Below, in pieces: positions 8,203 through 16,711 of a stretch of DNA of 31,664 nucleotides; position 1 is the first letter of the stretch; each line of letters starts with the position of its first letter. The stretch spans positions 1 through 31,664 of the forward strand of contig NZ_JBJGDW010000046.1 in the NCBI RefSeq assembly GCF_045062605.1, in the 5' to 3' direction. Source of the stretch: Deinococcus sp045062605 (GTDB lineage Bacteria > Deinococcota > Deinococci > Deinococcales > Deinococcaceae). Both the position numbers and the translations under genes were made by a program. The notes beneath the pieces are model-generated. The model was not told the origin of the DNA. It did not search any database and saw only the letters and a program-made list of their open reading frames with translations.

Positions 8203-8208
8203 TATGCT
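8203..8208 (+). promoter_or_regulatory. -10 box (TATGCT), leaderless type
   Basis: TATGCT ends 7 nt before the ATG at 8216. It supports that start over an upstream in-frame codon at 8165. Confidence 0.55.
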
Positions 8209-8215
8209 TTGCCGC

Positions 8216-8596
8216 ATGTCCCTGACCCTTTCCTTCCTGCGCGGTACCTACGCCGTGTGCCAGCTTCCCGCAGACGCCGCGCCCCCCACCTGGGCCTTCG
8301 CAGGCGAGTTCTGGAGCGTCACCCGTGCGCTGGGGGAACTGTCGGTGGTGTGCCTGGAGGCGAACGTTCCAGATGACGTAAAGGCTGAAAAGGATTGGGC
8401 GGTGTTGCGACTGCATGGCCCCTTTGAGTTCACACTGACGGGCATCCTGGCAAGTGTGCTGGACCCGCTCAAAGTGGCGGGCATCGGCATTTTCACCCTG
8501 TCCACCTTTGACACCGATTACGTGCTGGTATCAGAAGCGAATGCAGATGACGCGGCAGAGGCGTTACTGGCAGCGGGACATACCATCAACCCTTGA
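8216..8596 (+). CDS. ACT-domain protein (CASTOR-like fold)
   Basis: The 126-residue protein matches the small bacterial ACT-domain proteins of the CASTOR/ACT_7 type: an N-terminal part with LRGTYAVCQLP and FWSVTRALGELSVVC, and a C-terminal ACT-like half (WAVLRLHGPFEFTLTGILASVLDPLKVAGIGIFTLSTFDTDYVLV). ACT domains bind amino acids or other small ligands and regulate partner proteins. No partner enzyme is adjacent. The 3' end overlaps the convergent acetyltransferase gene by 11 nt. Confidence 0.82.
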   Translation: MSLTLSFLRGTYAVCQLPADAAPPTWAFAGEFWSVTRALGELSVVCLEANVPDDVKAEKDWAVLRLHGPFEFTLTGILASVLDPLKVAGIGIFTLSTFDTDYVLVSEANADDAAEALLAAGHTINP

Positions 8597-9083
8597 AATC
8601 CTCGCGTTCCAGTACGAAGCGCACCACGGGGACCATCTCGCCCCGGTATTCCTCCAGACCGCCGAAGCCGATTTCGGTGAAACCTAGCCGCCCCATCAGC
8701 GCCCGCGAACGCGCGTTGGGGGCGTGGGCCTCGGCGGTTACAGTCTGGAGTCCCAGTTCGGTGAAGGCGTGCGCCAGCGTCAGCCGCCCGGCCCGCGGAC
8801 CCAGCCCCTGGCCCCACAGTGCCCGTTCCCCGATGGCGATCCCGAATTCGGCGCTGCTGTCGGTGAATTCCGCCAGATCGGTGTAGCCCACCAGTACGCC
8901 GTCTACCGTGATGCCGTGGCGCAGCAGTTCCGGTGGCGTCAGCGTCAGCAGGCCCTGCCAGTGCTGGCGGATGTGCGCGGCAGGCAAGCCCACAGGCCAG
9001 TCGATGGCGAGACAGAACTCCTCGTCCGCACCCCAGCGCACGGCACTTTCCTCGTCTCCGGGACGCAACGGGCGCAGCCTCAT
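8586..9083 (-). CDS. GNAT-family N-acetyltransferase (RimJ/RimL-like)
   Basis: The 165-residue protein begins MRLRPLRPGDEESAV and shows the GNAT core: GYTDLAEF, the acetyl-CoA pyrophosphate loop in GERALWGQGLGPRAGRLTLAHAF (Q-G-L-G-P-R), then the GLQTVTAEAHAPNARSRALMGRLGF segment typical of RimJ/RimL-type enzymes. The substrate is unknown. The start codon is formed across the edge of repeat copy 2: the CAT at 9081-9083 uses the repeat's first bases. A Shine-Dalgarno-like GGAG (9092-9089) inside the repeat end lies 5 nt upstream. It is downstream of the nitronate monooxygenase on the same strand, with only the repeat between. Confidence 0.87.
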   Translation of the reverse strand: MRLRPLRPGDEESAVRWGADEEFCLAIDWPVGLPAAHIRQHWQGLLTLTPPELLRHGITVDGVLVGYTDLAEFTDSSAEFGIAIGERALWGQGLGPRAGRLTLAHAFTELGLQTVTAEAHAPNARSRALMGRLGFTEIGFGGLEEYRGEMVPVVRFVLEREDFKG

Positions 9084-9217
9084 ACGGACTCCGATTGGAA
9101 GGTGGTGAAGACACCTGGAAATCCGAGCAGAGCGAGCAGGAGAAATACGGTTTCTGGGCATGAAGTGGAGGAATCGGCGCTGTCCCGATTCCTGCACGAA
9201 ACAGACGGAATCCGTAT
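9082..9217 (+). repeat. MITE-like small interspersed repeat, copy 2
   Basis: This copy runs from ATACGGACTCCGATTGG to ACGGAATCCGTAT. It fills the space between two minus-strand genes: its left edge overlaps the ATG of the acetyltransferase gene and its right-most T is the last base of the nitronate monooxygenase stop (TCA at 9217-9219). The long hairpin is 9165-9177 with 9185-9197 (12 of 13 positions paired). Relative to copy 1, several paired positions have changed on both sides so that pairing is kept. Confidence 0.88.
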
Positions 9218-10230
9218 CAGTTCCACAACGATTCCAGAATCTCTGCCGCTGTCCCTGCCCGCCCGTGTGCCACACCCTCCCCCGCCCACAGGCTCAGCAC
9301 GTCCGCGCGGCCCGCTTTTGCCCCTGCTGCACGCATGGAGCGGGTCAGGGCGTTCTGGAGCGGATAGGGGAGAGGCTGCTGCACGCCCTCCGTCACGGCG
9401 TTTCTTAGTCCCCGCGCCGTCCGTCCGCTGAAGGCGCGGGTCAATACGGTGTCGCCCGTTTTCGCCGCCGCCAGCGCGGCCCGGTACGGCGCGGAAGTCC
9501 CGGCCTCCGTCGCCCGCAGAAATGCCGTTCCACACTGCGCGAGGCTGGCCCCGGCGTCCAGCACGGCCCGCACGTCCGCCGCGTTCATCAGGCCGCCCGC
9601 CGCGATCAGGGGAACGCGAATGCTTTTGGCCGCCGCACGGGTCAGCGTCAGCGTGTCGGCCAGTTCATCCTCCAGCCAGCCGCCCCGGTGGCCGCCTGCC
9701 GCGCCGCCCTGCAACACGATGGCGTCTATGCCGTCTGTCTCTAGCTGCTGCGCTTCCTCCAGCCCTGTCGCCGTGCCTACCGTCAGAATCCCAAGCGATT
9801 TTAACGCCTCCAGATGCTGTGCTTCCAGCCGCCCGAAGGTGAACGAGAGGACGGCGGGGCGGACCTCCAGCACGGCCTCTAGCTGTAAGCCGAAGTCCGG
9901 GTCCGCCTGCGCCGTCAGTTCAGGTGGGTGCAGACCCAGGGAAGCGTGGAATGGGGCGAGTTCGGCGGCGGCCCGCTCCACCTCCGAGGCAGTCGGTGTG
10001 ACGTTGGGCTGCGGTGCGAACAGATTGACAGCAAACGGCCTGCGCGTCAGCCGCTGCACCGCTGCGCCCGCCTCCCTGATCTGTGCGGGCGTCAGGTACG
10101 CCGCGCCTAGGCTCCCCAGCCCACCCGCGTTGCTGACGGCGGCCACCAGTTCTGGCGTGCTGATCCCGCCCGCCATCGGCGCGAGAATGGTGGGCAGGCG
10201 CAGGTTCAGGTGCTGCATTAGGGGAAGCAT
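9217..10230 (-). CDS. Nitronate monooxygenase family flavoprotein
   Basis: The 337-residue protein is an FMN-dependent TIM-barrel oxidoreductase of the NMO/2-nitropropane dioxygenase family, which oxidises toxic alkyl nitronates. Seen features are the N-terminal PTILAPMAGGISTPELVAAV, SNAGGLGSLGAAYLTP, the FMN-site GGAAGGHRGG with the likely catalytic H181, PLIAAGGLMNAADVRAVLDAGA, and AFSGRTARGLRN near the end. Related enoyl-ACP reductase FabK shares much of this fold, but the GGHRGG motif and length favour NMO. The start at 10230 is backed by TACAGT 6 nt upstream. It probably shares a transcript with the acetyltransferase across repeat copy 2. Confidence 0.9.
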   Translation of the reverse strand: MLPLMQHLNLRLPTILAPMAGGISTPELVAAVSNAGGLGSLGAAYLTPAQIREAGAAVQRLTRRPFAVNLFAPQPNVTPTASEVERAAAELAPFHASLGLHPPELTAQADPDFGLQLEAVLEVRPAVLSFTFGRLEAQHLEALKSLGILTVGTATGLEEAQQLETDGIDAIVLQGGAAGGHRGGWLEDELADTLTLTRAAAKSIRVPLIAAGGLMNAADVRAVLDAGASLAQCGTAFLRATEAGTSAPYRAALAAAKTGDTVLTRAFSGRTARGLRNAVTEGVQQPLPYPLQNALTRSMRAAGAKAGRADVLSLWAGEGVAHGRAGTAAEILESLWN

Positions 10231-10236
10231 GGATCA

Positions 10237-10242
10237 ACTGTA
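10237..10242 (-). promoter_or_regulatory. -10 box (TACAGT), leaderless type
   Basis: On the minus strand TACAGT is followed by 6 nt and the ATG at 10230. Confidence 0.6.
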
Positions 10243-10273
10243 GCCCGGTTCAACGGTAGTCCAGTTCAACTGG
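10241..10273. promoter_or_regulatory. Operator-like tandem/palindromic element
   Basis: Two imperfect 16-17-bp units stand side by side (TAGCCCGGTTCAACGG and TAGTCCAGTTCAACTGG). The second ends in a 13-nt palindrome, CCAGTTCAACTGG (10261-10273). The element sits between the divergent NMO and PaiB-like genes and touches the NMO -10 box. A repressor site is a reasonable guess. Confidence 0.45.
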
Positions 10274-10323
10274 ACCGCCCTTCATCGCCCCCATTGGCTC
10301 TGTGGCTTTCCCGGCCCGCCGCA

Positions 10324-10329
10324 TAAGCT
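10324..10329 (+). promoter_or_regulatory. -10 box (TAAGCT), leaderless type
   Basis: TAAGCT ends 6 nt before the ATG at 10336. Confidence 0.6.
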
Positions 10330-10335
10330 CGTTCC

Positions 10336-10926
10336 ATGTACACGCCCTCTCCCTTCCGCGTCACCGATCACGCCGAACTACTGCGGTTCATGCGGGCGCA
10401 TCCCTTCGTCACCCTGGTCACCGCGCCGGGGGGTGTGCCGTTCGCCTCGCATATTCCGCTGCTGATAGAAGAGGAAGGCGAGGAACTGTTCCTGCGCTCC
10501 CATCTGGCGCTGGCCAATCCACAGTGGCAGCATTTTGGTGGGGTGGACGCTCTGGTGATCTTTCAGGGGCCGCACGCTCTGGTGGACTCCGCGTGGTACG
10601 CCAGCAGTCCCAACGTTCCCACCTGGAATTACGCCGTGGTTCACGCCTATGGACAGGCCCGTATCGTGAACGGCGAGGCCACCCGCCGGATCGCCTACGG
10701 TCTGGTGCAGCAGCACACGCCCGATATGGCCGCCATTCCCGCCCACTTCGAGCGGCGAATGCTGGCGGGAGTGGTGACCTTTGAACTGCGCGTCAGTCGT
10801 CTGGAAGGCAAATTCAAGCTCAGTCAGAACAAGCCGCAGGGGGACCGGATCAACGTTCAGCGCGAATTGTCGGCCAGCCCGCATGGGACTGAGCGCGAGG
10901 TGGCTGCGATGATGGACACGCCCTGA
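10336..10926 (+). CDS. PaiB-like FMN-binding negative transcriptional regulator family protein
   Basis: The 196-residue protein matches the PaiB family through its whole length. It begins MYTPSPFRVTD and contains the split-barrel flavin-binding region with ASHIPLL, LRSHLALANPQW, VIFQGPHALVDSAWY, VPTWNYAVVHAYG, and the C-terminal signature GKFKLSQNKPQGDR. PaiB was named as a repressor of sporulation and protease genes in Bacillus subtilis, but it has no DNA-binding domain and may be a flavin reductase-like enzyme. It is divergent from the NMO flavoprotein and the two may be coregulated through the element at 10241-10273. Confidence 0.9.
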   Translation: MYTPSPFRVTDHAELLRFMRAHPFVTLVTAPGGVPFASHIPLLIEEEGEELFLRSHLALANPQWQHFGGVDALVIFQGPHALVDSAWYASSPNVPTWNYAVVHAYGQARIVNGEATRRIAYGLVQQHTPDMAAIPAHFERRMLAGVVTFELRVSRLEGKFKLSQNKPQGDRINVQRELSASPHGTEREVAAMMDTP

Positions 10927-10942
10927 TCCGTTGCAGCCGTCC

Positions 10943-10948
10943 TACACT
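10943..10948 (+). promoter_or_regulatory. -10 box (TACACT), leaderless type
   Basis: TACACT ends 6 nt before the ATG at 10955. It supports this start rather than an in-frame TTG at 10931. Confidence 0.6.
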
Positions 10949-10954
10949 TCAGCC

Positions 10955-11860
10955 ATGTTCCGCGCCCTGACTGCCTACCGCCGCGCCGCTTACGCCGGGC
11001 AGCCCGCGCCCCGGCGGCAGTTCATGGCGCGGCAGTCCATGCTGGAAATGCTGGCCCGCGTGGGCGAACTTCTGCCACTCGAAGACGCCCCCGATCTGCC
11101 CTGGGCACTGGCCGAGCGGGTGCATGACCCGGCGTATCTGGAAAGGTGGCGAAACGGAGAGGTCACGCGCGCCGAGGAGCGGGCGCTGGGTTTTCCCTGG
11201 ACCCCCGTCGTGGTGGAGCGCGGCCTGGGCAGCAGCGGCGCAACCCTGGCCGCCACCCGTGACGCCCTGAACCTGGGGCTGGGCATCAACTTCGGCGGCG
11301 GCACCCACCACGCCTACGCCGATCACGCCGAGGGATTTTCCTTCCTCAATGATGTGGTGATCAGTGCCCGGTGGTTGCTGGACACTGGACAGGCTGCGCG
11401 CATCCTGATCCTCGATCTGGACGTGCATCAGGGCAACGGCACGGCGTCCATGCTGGCGCAGGAGGCGCGGGCGCTGACCGTCAGCCTGCACGGCGCGAAC
11501 AATTACCCCTTCACCAAGGAAACGGCGGGCCTGAATATCGCCCTGCCCGACGGCACCGGGGACGCAGAGTATGTGGCGGTGCTGGACTCTCAGGTGGCCC
11601 CCGCCGTGGCCGCCTTTCGCCCGGATTTCGTCTTCTATCTGGCGGGGGCGGACGTGCTGGCGGGCGATCAGTTGGGCAAGCTGGCCCTGAGCATCGGCGG
11701 GGCGCGCCAGCGGGACGAGCGCGTCTTCGGGTGGGCCGCCCGCGCCCGGATTCCTCTGGTGACGGTCATGGCCGGAGGGTACAACCGCGATCCGCAGCAC
11801 CTGATCGCGGCGCGGCTGGGAACGCTGGAGGCGGCTCTGGGGGCGTTCGGGGCAGGGTAA
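10955..11860 (+). CDS. Histone deacetylase superfamily protein
   Basis: The 301-residue protein is an arginase/deacetylase-fold zinc hydrolase. Diagnostic motifs are NFGGGTHHAYADHAEGFSFLND with the catalytic His pair H118/H119, LDLDVHQGNGT with metal ligands D156 and H158, AGADVLAGDQLG with D233, and the C-terminal TVMAGGY. Bacterial members include acetoin-utilisation AcuC, acetylpolyamine amidohydrolases and protein-lysine deacetylases. At this short length it is closest in outline to the class IV-like group. The substrate is not clear. It is a single gene convergent with the small exported protein at 11887. Confidence 0.9.
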   Translation: MFRALTAYRRAAYAGQPAPRRQFMARQSMLEMLARVGELLPLEDAPDLPWALAERVHDPAYLERWRNGEVTRAEERALGFPWTPVVVERGLGSSGATLAATRDALNLGLGINFGGGTHHAYADHAEGFSFLNDVVISARWLLDTGQAARILILDLDVHQGNGTASMLAQEARALTVSLHGANNYPFTKETAGLNIALPDGTGDAEYVAVLDSQVAPAVAAFRPDFVFYLAGADVLAGDQLGKLALSIGGARQRDERVFGWAARARIPLVTVMAGGYNRDPQHLIAARLGTLEAALGAFGAG

Positions 11861-11886
11861 ATGCTGTTAGATGGCTGCCCTACCGC

Positions 11887-12306
11887 TCAGAAGCGCAGTT
11901 CCAGCCCCACGCCCCCGCCAAATCCCGAAGCCGTGCCCGTCCGCACGAAGGCCCGCCACCCGGCTGGTCCCAGCAGCGGCCCGCGCAGGCCACCCTCGGC
12001 GTAGACACCAAAGCGGTTCACGTATTCCGCGCCCGCCGTGGCGAAGGCGTCCACCCGTGTGATCGGCAGGTTGATGTCGCGCAGGGTTGCGCCTACCGCG
12101 TACCGGTTCGCGCTGGTGTTGCGCCACGCTTTCTCTGCCGCGCCCTCTACCCCCAGCGTGCCCAGAATCGGCACCCGGAACACCGAAAGACCTGCGTGCA
12201 GGCCGTAGCCCTTGGTACTGGCGTCCACCCCGGCCCAGGCCGTGGCTGCCGAAGCGCTGGCGGTCAGGGCGAGGGCGGCAAGGGTCAGCAGGGAGCGGGG
12301 GTTCAT
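11887..12306 (-). CDS. Small exported beta-barrel-like hypothetical protein (139 aa)
   Basis: A signal peptide is clear: NPRSLLTLAALALTASASAATAWA, with cleavage near an A-S-A site around residue 20. The mature part is rich in glycine and alternating hydrophobic residues (YGLHAGLSVFRVPILGTLGVEG, VDAFATAGAEYVNRFGVYAEGG) and ends in the aromatic ELRF. That end resembles the C-terminal signature of outer-membrane barrel proteins, and Deinococcus does have an outer membrane-like envelope. At about 115 mature residues it could form a small barrel. No named family is recognised. The start is backed by a TACCCT box 6 nt upstream. Confidence 0.72.
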   Translation of the reverse strand: MNPRSLLTLAALALTASASAATAWAGVDASTKGYGLHAGLSVFRVPILGTLGVEGAAEKAWRNTSANRYAVGATLRDINLPITRVDAFATAGAEYVNRFGVYAEGGLRGPLLGPAGWRAFVRTGTASGFGGGVGLELRF

Positions 12307-12312
12307 GGCTTC

Positions 12313-12318
12313 AGGGTA
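12313..12318 (-). promoter_or_regulatory. -10 box (TACCCT), leaderless type
   Basis: On the minus strand TACCCT is followed by 6 nt and the ATG at 12306. Confidence 0.6.
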
Positions 12319-12377
12319 GTGGGCGGGAATGAGTGTGAGGGGCGCGCCGTTCTCACGGTGGGCCTGTCTCTGATCGT

Positions 12378-13229
12378 CTACCCGTTCAGCCGCACGCCCG
12401 CCACCGTCGCCAGCATGCGGAAGGTCTGGAACAGGTGGTACGCATTCTCGCTGCTCCAGCCCACCGTCACCCCGTCCACCCGCGTGACGCCGGGAACGCG
12501 GGCGCAGGCGTCGGCACGGGCCTGATGGTCAAAGGAAATCTGGCATGGCGCGGGCCAGCGGGTGGTGTACGGCTTGGCATTTTTAGCCGCACGCACGGCA
12601 TGTTCGGCCCCCTCGCGGATGCGTTTCTGGGCCTCGGCGGGATGCAGGTGAATGGCGGCGTAGGTACTCAGCCCTTCCTTGACCGCCACCGTGACCACCT
12701 GTTCGCCCAGTTCGGCGCTGATCTCGGCCATCGCCACGTCGTCGCCGCAGGCAAAGACCACCGGAACGTCGTAATGCCCGGCCAGCAGCGCATTGATTCC
12801 GTATTCTCCGGTATCGATCCCGCCGATCCGCACGTTGCGAATAAAGCCGTTCCAGGTGTGTGCCAGCGGGCCAAGCGGGCTTCCGGCGCGGGCGTGGTAG
12901 CCCACGAACAGCAGCGCGCCCACGCCGTCTTCCTGCACGCCCTGTACCATGCTCAGCGGTTTGTCGTTGCCGCTGGTAAAGCGCACCTGCTGGGGCAGCA
13001 GTTCGGGGATCAGGTTCCGCATGGTGTCGTGACTGTCGTTGATCAGCACGTCTGTCGCGCCGCCCATGATCGCGCCCTCGGCGGCGGCGGCGGCCTCACG
13101 CGTCATGCGCTCGCGGGCCGCCTGATACTCGGTGCCGCTCACCAGCCCCCCAAATTCCGGCGGGCTGACCTGCACCCACGACGCCACCCCGCACACGCCC
13201 TCCATATCCACGCTGATGACCACTTTCAC
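12378..13229 (-). CDS. M55-family D-aminopeptidase (DppA-like)
   Basis: The 283-residue protein has the zinc ligands and catalytic region of the DppA family: D8 and E10 in SVDMEGVCG, H67 in NDSHDTMRN, H112 in FVGYHARAG, and E142 in GEYGINALLAGHYDVP. DppA enzymes are self-compartmentalising decamers that split D-amino-acid peptides such as D-Ala-D-Ala, recycling wall fragments. The C-terminal ISFDHQARADACARVPGV and TVGWSSENAYHLF fit the family. The start is a GTG with only a weak upstream AGG, chosen because it gives the canonical MKVVISVDMEG N-terminus. No peptide transporter genes lie beside it. Confidence 0.9.
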   Translation of the reverse strand: MKVVISVDMEGVCGVASWVQVSPPEFGGLVSGTEYQAARERMTREAAAAAEGAIMGGATDVLINDSHDTMRNLIPELLPQQVRFTSGNDKPLSMVQGVQEDGVGALLFVGYHARAGSPLGPLAHTWNGFIRNVRIGGIDTGEYGINALLAGHYDVPVVFACGDDVAMAEISAELGEQVVTVAVKEGLSTYAAIHLHPAEAQKRIREGAEHAVRAAKNAKPYTTRWPAPCQISFDHQARADACARVPGVTRVDGVTVGWSSENAYHLFQTFRMLATVAGVRLNG

Positions 13230-13415
13230 GACTTCTGCCTCATGTGGCGCAGTGTATGGGGTGTGGGGAGCTGTTGGGCGAGAACGCTCTGGCCCTGTTG
13301 GGGAGGGGCGTTGTGAGGGCAGCGGGATCAGGAAGCCGCCGCAGCCACTTCAGTGCCAGCAAGTTCTTCACCGCCCACCGTGAACCGCGTCCCCGAACCT
13401 CCAAAAGAGGCATGC

Positions 13416-13421
13416 TAGCCT
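13416..13421 (+). promoter_or_regulatory. Possible -10 box (TAGCCT) of map
   Basis: TAGCCT ends 8 nt before the ATG at 13430. Spacing is slightly longer than at the other leaderless-type starts, so support is weaker. Confidence 0.4.
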
Positions 13422-13429
13422 CACAGTCT

Positions 13430-14187
<758 letters not shown>

Positions 14188-14191
<4 letters not shown>

Positions 14192-14853
14192 CCCGGCAAC
14201 CTCTAAACATCAAACCTCCCAGCCCGCCAAAGTTCCCGCGCGGCGGGCTGCGGACCCTCGCGCCGTCCGATTTAGAGGATGAATCCGTCTACCGGGGGGG
14301 CGTCATGGAGGGCCTTTCTCTGGATGCTGGCACGCTGCAAACCGTGTCCTTCGAGGGTGTCGTCTTCCGCGAGGTCAACCTGAGCGGGGTGGCGTGGAAC
14401 CTGATCCGCCTCAAGGACGTGCGCTTTGAGGGTTGTGACCTGAGCAGCGCGAAATGGACCGAAGCGGCGCTGGAACGCGTGCAGTTCACCGATTGCCGCC
14501 TGACCGGGCTGCAACTGCCGGGGGCCGTACTGCGCCACGTCCGCCTGACCCGCGCCCTGGCCCCGCTGTCCCTGTGGCCGGATGTGGAAGCAAAGCATCT
14601 GTGGCTCGAAGACTGTGACCTGACCGAGGCCGTGTTCATGGACGCCAAACTGCCCGGCACAGTCTTTCGGGGCTGCACGCTGGGCAAGACCGAGTTTCAC
14701 GGTGCAGAAATGGACGGGGCCGATCTGCGGGCCTCTGCGCTGGCGGGCATTCGTCTGGGCCTGCGCGAACTGGCTGGCGTGACCGTCGAACCCGTGCAGC
14801 TTCTGGATCTGGCGCACCTGCTGGGCGTGCGGGTGGAGGAACTGCCAGCTTAA
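14188..14853 (+). CDS. Pentapeptide-repeat protein
   Basis: The 221-residue protein is made almost wholly of five-residue A(D/N)LXX-like repeats (FEGVVFREVNLSGVAW, VRFEGCDLSSAKWTEAALERVQFTDC, EDCDLTEAVFMDAKLPGTVFRGCTLG, FHGAEMDGADLRASAL), which fold as a right-handed quadrilateral beta-helix. A short interruption near residues 115-130 (ALAPLSLWPDVEAK) could be a loop between two coils. Some family members mimic DNA and protect gyrase (Qnr, MfpA), but no signature of that function is evident. A GTG start overlaps the map stop by 4 nt, so translation is coupled. The stop shares TTAA with the convergent gene. Confidence 0.86.
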
Positions 14854-15371
14854 GTTCGCACCCGTACAGCCGAAGCCTCAAAGCGTTCGCCTAAAAAATG
14901 CCCCTGCGTCAGCATCCGGTCTGCGGAGGCGTGGGGGTGTTCCAGCGCCCCGGCCACACCGCCGCTGATCAGTTCCAACTGTTCGCGCAGCAGTTCTTCG
15001 GCGTCCTGGCCGCGCTCGTTCAGGCGGGTGCGGGCGGCAGGGGTCAGGTTCAGGTAGGCGCGCAGGGTGGTGGGCAGGTACTCGTTGCGGGCCTGCCGGA
15101 TCAGGTAGGCGCTATGGGCGTCCAGTTCCTCGGCTGGCGTGTCCTGAAGGCGGCACAGCAGCGCCAGCGCGTACAGGCGGTGCGGTTCGGGCAGGCGCAG
15201 GGCCAGTTCGGCGGCGCTGTCGGGAGCCGTGGTTGAAGTGTCAGGCGCAGTGGTCTCCAGGACATCCAGACGCAGAAGCTCCAGCCGGTGGCGGTGGATC
15301 ATCTGGCGGCGCAGCAGCGGAAAGGCAAACAGGCTGGCAAAGAAAAATAGGGGAACCAGAACTTCTTCCAC
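14850..15371 (-). CDS. Membrane-anchored hypothetical protein (173 aa)
   Basis: One N-terminal membrane segment (VLVPLFFFASLFAFPLL, about residues 4-20) is followed by a basic stop (RRQMIHRHR), giving an inside-positive anchor with a cytoplasmic body. The body is helical: ELALRLPEPHRLYALALLCRLQDTP, AYLIRQARNEYLPTTLRAYLNL, and RGQDAEELLREQLELISGG. No family is recognised; the layout is like small membrane-linked scaffolds. The GTG at 15371 is chosen because a strong AGGAGGT lies 8 nt upstream, although the frame stays open further. It is convergent with the pentapeptide gene, with overlapping stops. Confidence 0.75.
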   Translation of the reverse strand: MEEVLVPLFFFASLFAFPLLRRQMIHRHRLELLRLDVLETTAPDTSTTAPDSAAELALRLPEPHRLYALALLCRLQDTPAEELDAHSAYLIRQARNEYLPTTLRAYLNLTPAARTRLNERGQDAEELLREQLELISGGVAGALEHPHASADRMLTQGHFLGERFEASAVRVRT

Positions 15372-15543
15372 GGTTGAAACCTCCTGTCGGTTGGGCTTCA
15401 CGCTACCCGCCCTCCCCCTGCCCTGGCGTCCGTCCAAAGGCGGAGGCGCTCAGGCACCACAGGAGGCACCCGCTGGGGGAATTGCCCACTGGACCGCCGT
15501 CGCCTAGACTCGGGGCGATTCAGTTCCTGGAGGAACCCCAGCC

Positions 15544-15840
15544 TTGGAAACCCTGCGCGTCTCTGCCACTTCCCGCCCCAACGCCATCGCCGGAGCCATT
15601 GCTGCCCTGCTGCGGTCCCAGGGCAGCGTGGAAATTCAGGCCATCGGCCCCGCCGCCGTCAACCAGACGGTCAAGGCGCTGGCGATTGCGCGTGGCTATC
15701 TGGTGAACGACGGTCTGGACCTGTGCGCCCAGCCGGAATTCGTCAAACTGGACGTGCAGCACGAGGAACGCACCGCGCTGAAATTCAGTGTGCTGGCGCA
15801 ACCTCTGGCGGTTCCACTGCCCGTCTCTGGGGCAAAGTAG
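15544..15840 (+). CDS. spoVS: Stage V sporulation protein S-like protein (SpoVS)
   Basis: The 98-residue protein matches SpoVS in its core: LRVSATSRPNAIAGAIAALLRSQGSVEIQAIGPAAVNQTVKALAIARGYL and the final LKFSVLA. SpoVS has an Alba-like fold and may bind nucleic acid; in Bacillus it acts in sporulation, yet homologues occur in non-sporulating Deinococcus-Thermus. The C-terminus carries a short extra tail (about 10 residues) compared with the usual 86-90. The start is a TTG with GGAGGAA about 9 nt upstream; no ATG is in frame. It stands alone with a terminator-like hairpin after it. Confidence 0.9.
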   Translation: METLRVSATSRPNAIAGAIAALLRSQGSVEIQAIGPAAVNQTVKALAIARGYLVNDGLDLCAQPEFVKLDVQHEERTALKFSVLAQPLAVPLPVSGAK

Positions 15841-15911
15841 GGACTAACCCACGTAAATTCGGCGTCAACCTCCTCTCATAAAACCTGAGTGGGGTACGCT
15901 AAGATTTAGGC

Positions 15912-15953
15912 AGCGAAAGCTCTGACTGAAGCTTTCGTGCTGTCTCTCTTTTC
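15912..15953 (+). terminator. Possible terminator between spoVS and the zinc protease gene
   Basis: A perfect 8-bp stem (CGAAAGCT 15914-15921, AGCTTTCG 15930-15937) is followed by a T-rich, interrupted tract ending TTTT near 15952. Because it lies only about 57 nt before the next start, it could also act as an attenuator. Confidence 0.5.
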
Positions 15954-16009
15954 ACCACTGGCCGGACCCGTTTCAGGGCCGCGCCCCACTTCCCGGAGGA
16001 AGTTCCCCT

Positions 16010-16684
16010 ATGTTTCTTGGCCCCTACACCATCCCGATTATCATCGTGTTCGTGGCGTCCCTGCTGATTCAGGGTTACCTGAGCCGCACCTACAAAAAGT
16101 GGGGACAGGTCCGCAATGCCCGTGGCCTGACCGGCGCGGACGTGGCCCGCATGATGCTGGACGACGGCGGCCTGCATGACGTGAAGATCATCGCCGTTCC
16201 CGGCAACCTGACCGATCACTACGATCCTGGCAAGAAGACCGTCAACCTCAGCGAGAGCGTGTTCGGCGTCGCCAGCGTCGGCGCAATGGCGGTGGCTGCC
16301 CACGAAGTCGGCCACGCCATGCAGGACAAGGTACGGATGCCCGCGCTGGTGCTGCGCGGCAAGATGGCCGTGCCGCTGAGCCTGGGCATGAACTTGGCCC
16401 CGTGGCTGCTGCTGGCGGGCATCTTCCTGAGTCAGCCTGGCCTGCTGTGGCTGGGTGTGGTCCTGTTCGGCGCGGCACTGATCTTCCATGTGGTCACGCT
16501 GCCCGTGGAATTCGACGCCAGCCGCCGCGCGCTGGTGTATCTGGACAGCCGGGGCCTGAACGGCACCGCCGAAGGCCAGAACGGCGCGAAGAACGTGCTG
16601 ACCGCCGCCGCCCTGACCTACGTGGCCGGATTCGCGATGGCCCTGGTGCAGTTCCTGAACATCCTGGGGCTTGCCCGCCGGTAG
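16010..16684 (+). CDS. YugP-type membrane zinc metallopeptidase
   Basis: The 224-residue protein has the HEXXH zinc motif at H98-E-V-G-H102 and a downstream EFDASRRA with a likely third ligand Glu. About four membrane segments are seen: 6-22, 122-140, 143-165 and 200-218. These are features of the YugP family of integral-membrane metallopeptidases, whose substrates are mostly unknown. The start has GGAGGAA 8 nt upstream. It is followed closely by the convergent SufT-like gene. Confidence 0.88.
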   Translation: MFLGPYTIPIIIVFVASLLIQGYLSRTYKKWGQVRNARGLTGADVARMMLDDGGLHDVKIIAVPGNLTDHYDPGKKTVNLSESVFGVASVGAMAVAAHEVGHAMQDKVRMPALVLRGKMAVPLSLGMNLAPWLLLAGIFLSQPGLLWLGVVLFGAALIFHVVTLPVEFDASRRALVYLDSRGLNGTAEGQNGAKNVLTAAALTYVAGFAMALVQFLNILGLARR

Positions 16685-16711
16685 TCGGCAGCAGCCCGGC
16701 AATCCGAGTCT

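Noticed and set aside
12435..13316. Plus-strand open frame opposite the D-aminopeptidase
   Set aside because: The minus strand has conserved M55 zinc ligands; this frame is its shadow.
14272..14817. Minus-strand open frame opposite the pentapeptide gene
   Set aside because: The pentapeptide periodicity on the plus strand is unmistakable.
15841..15911. Antisense promoter (TTGACG on the minus strand) reading into spoVS
   Set aside because: No acceptable -10 box lies at the right distance.
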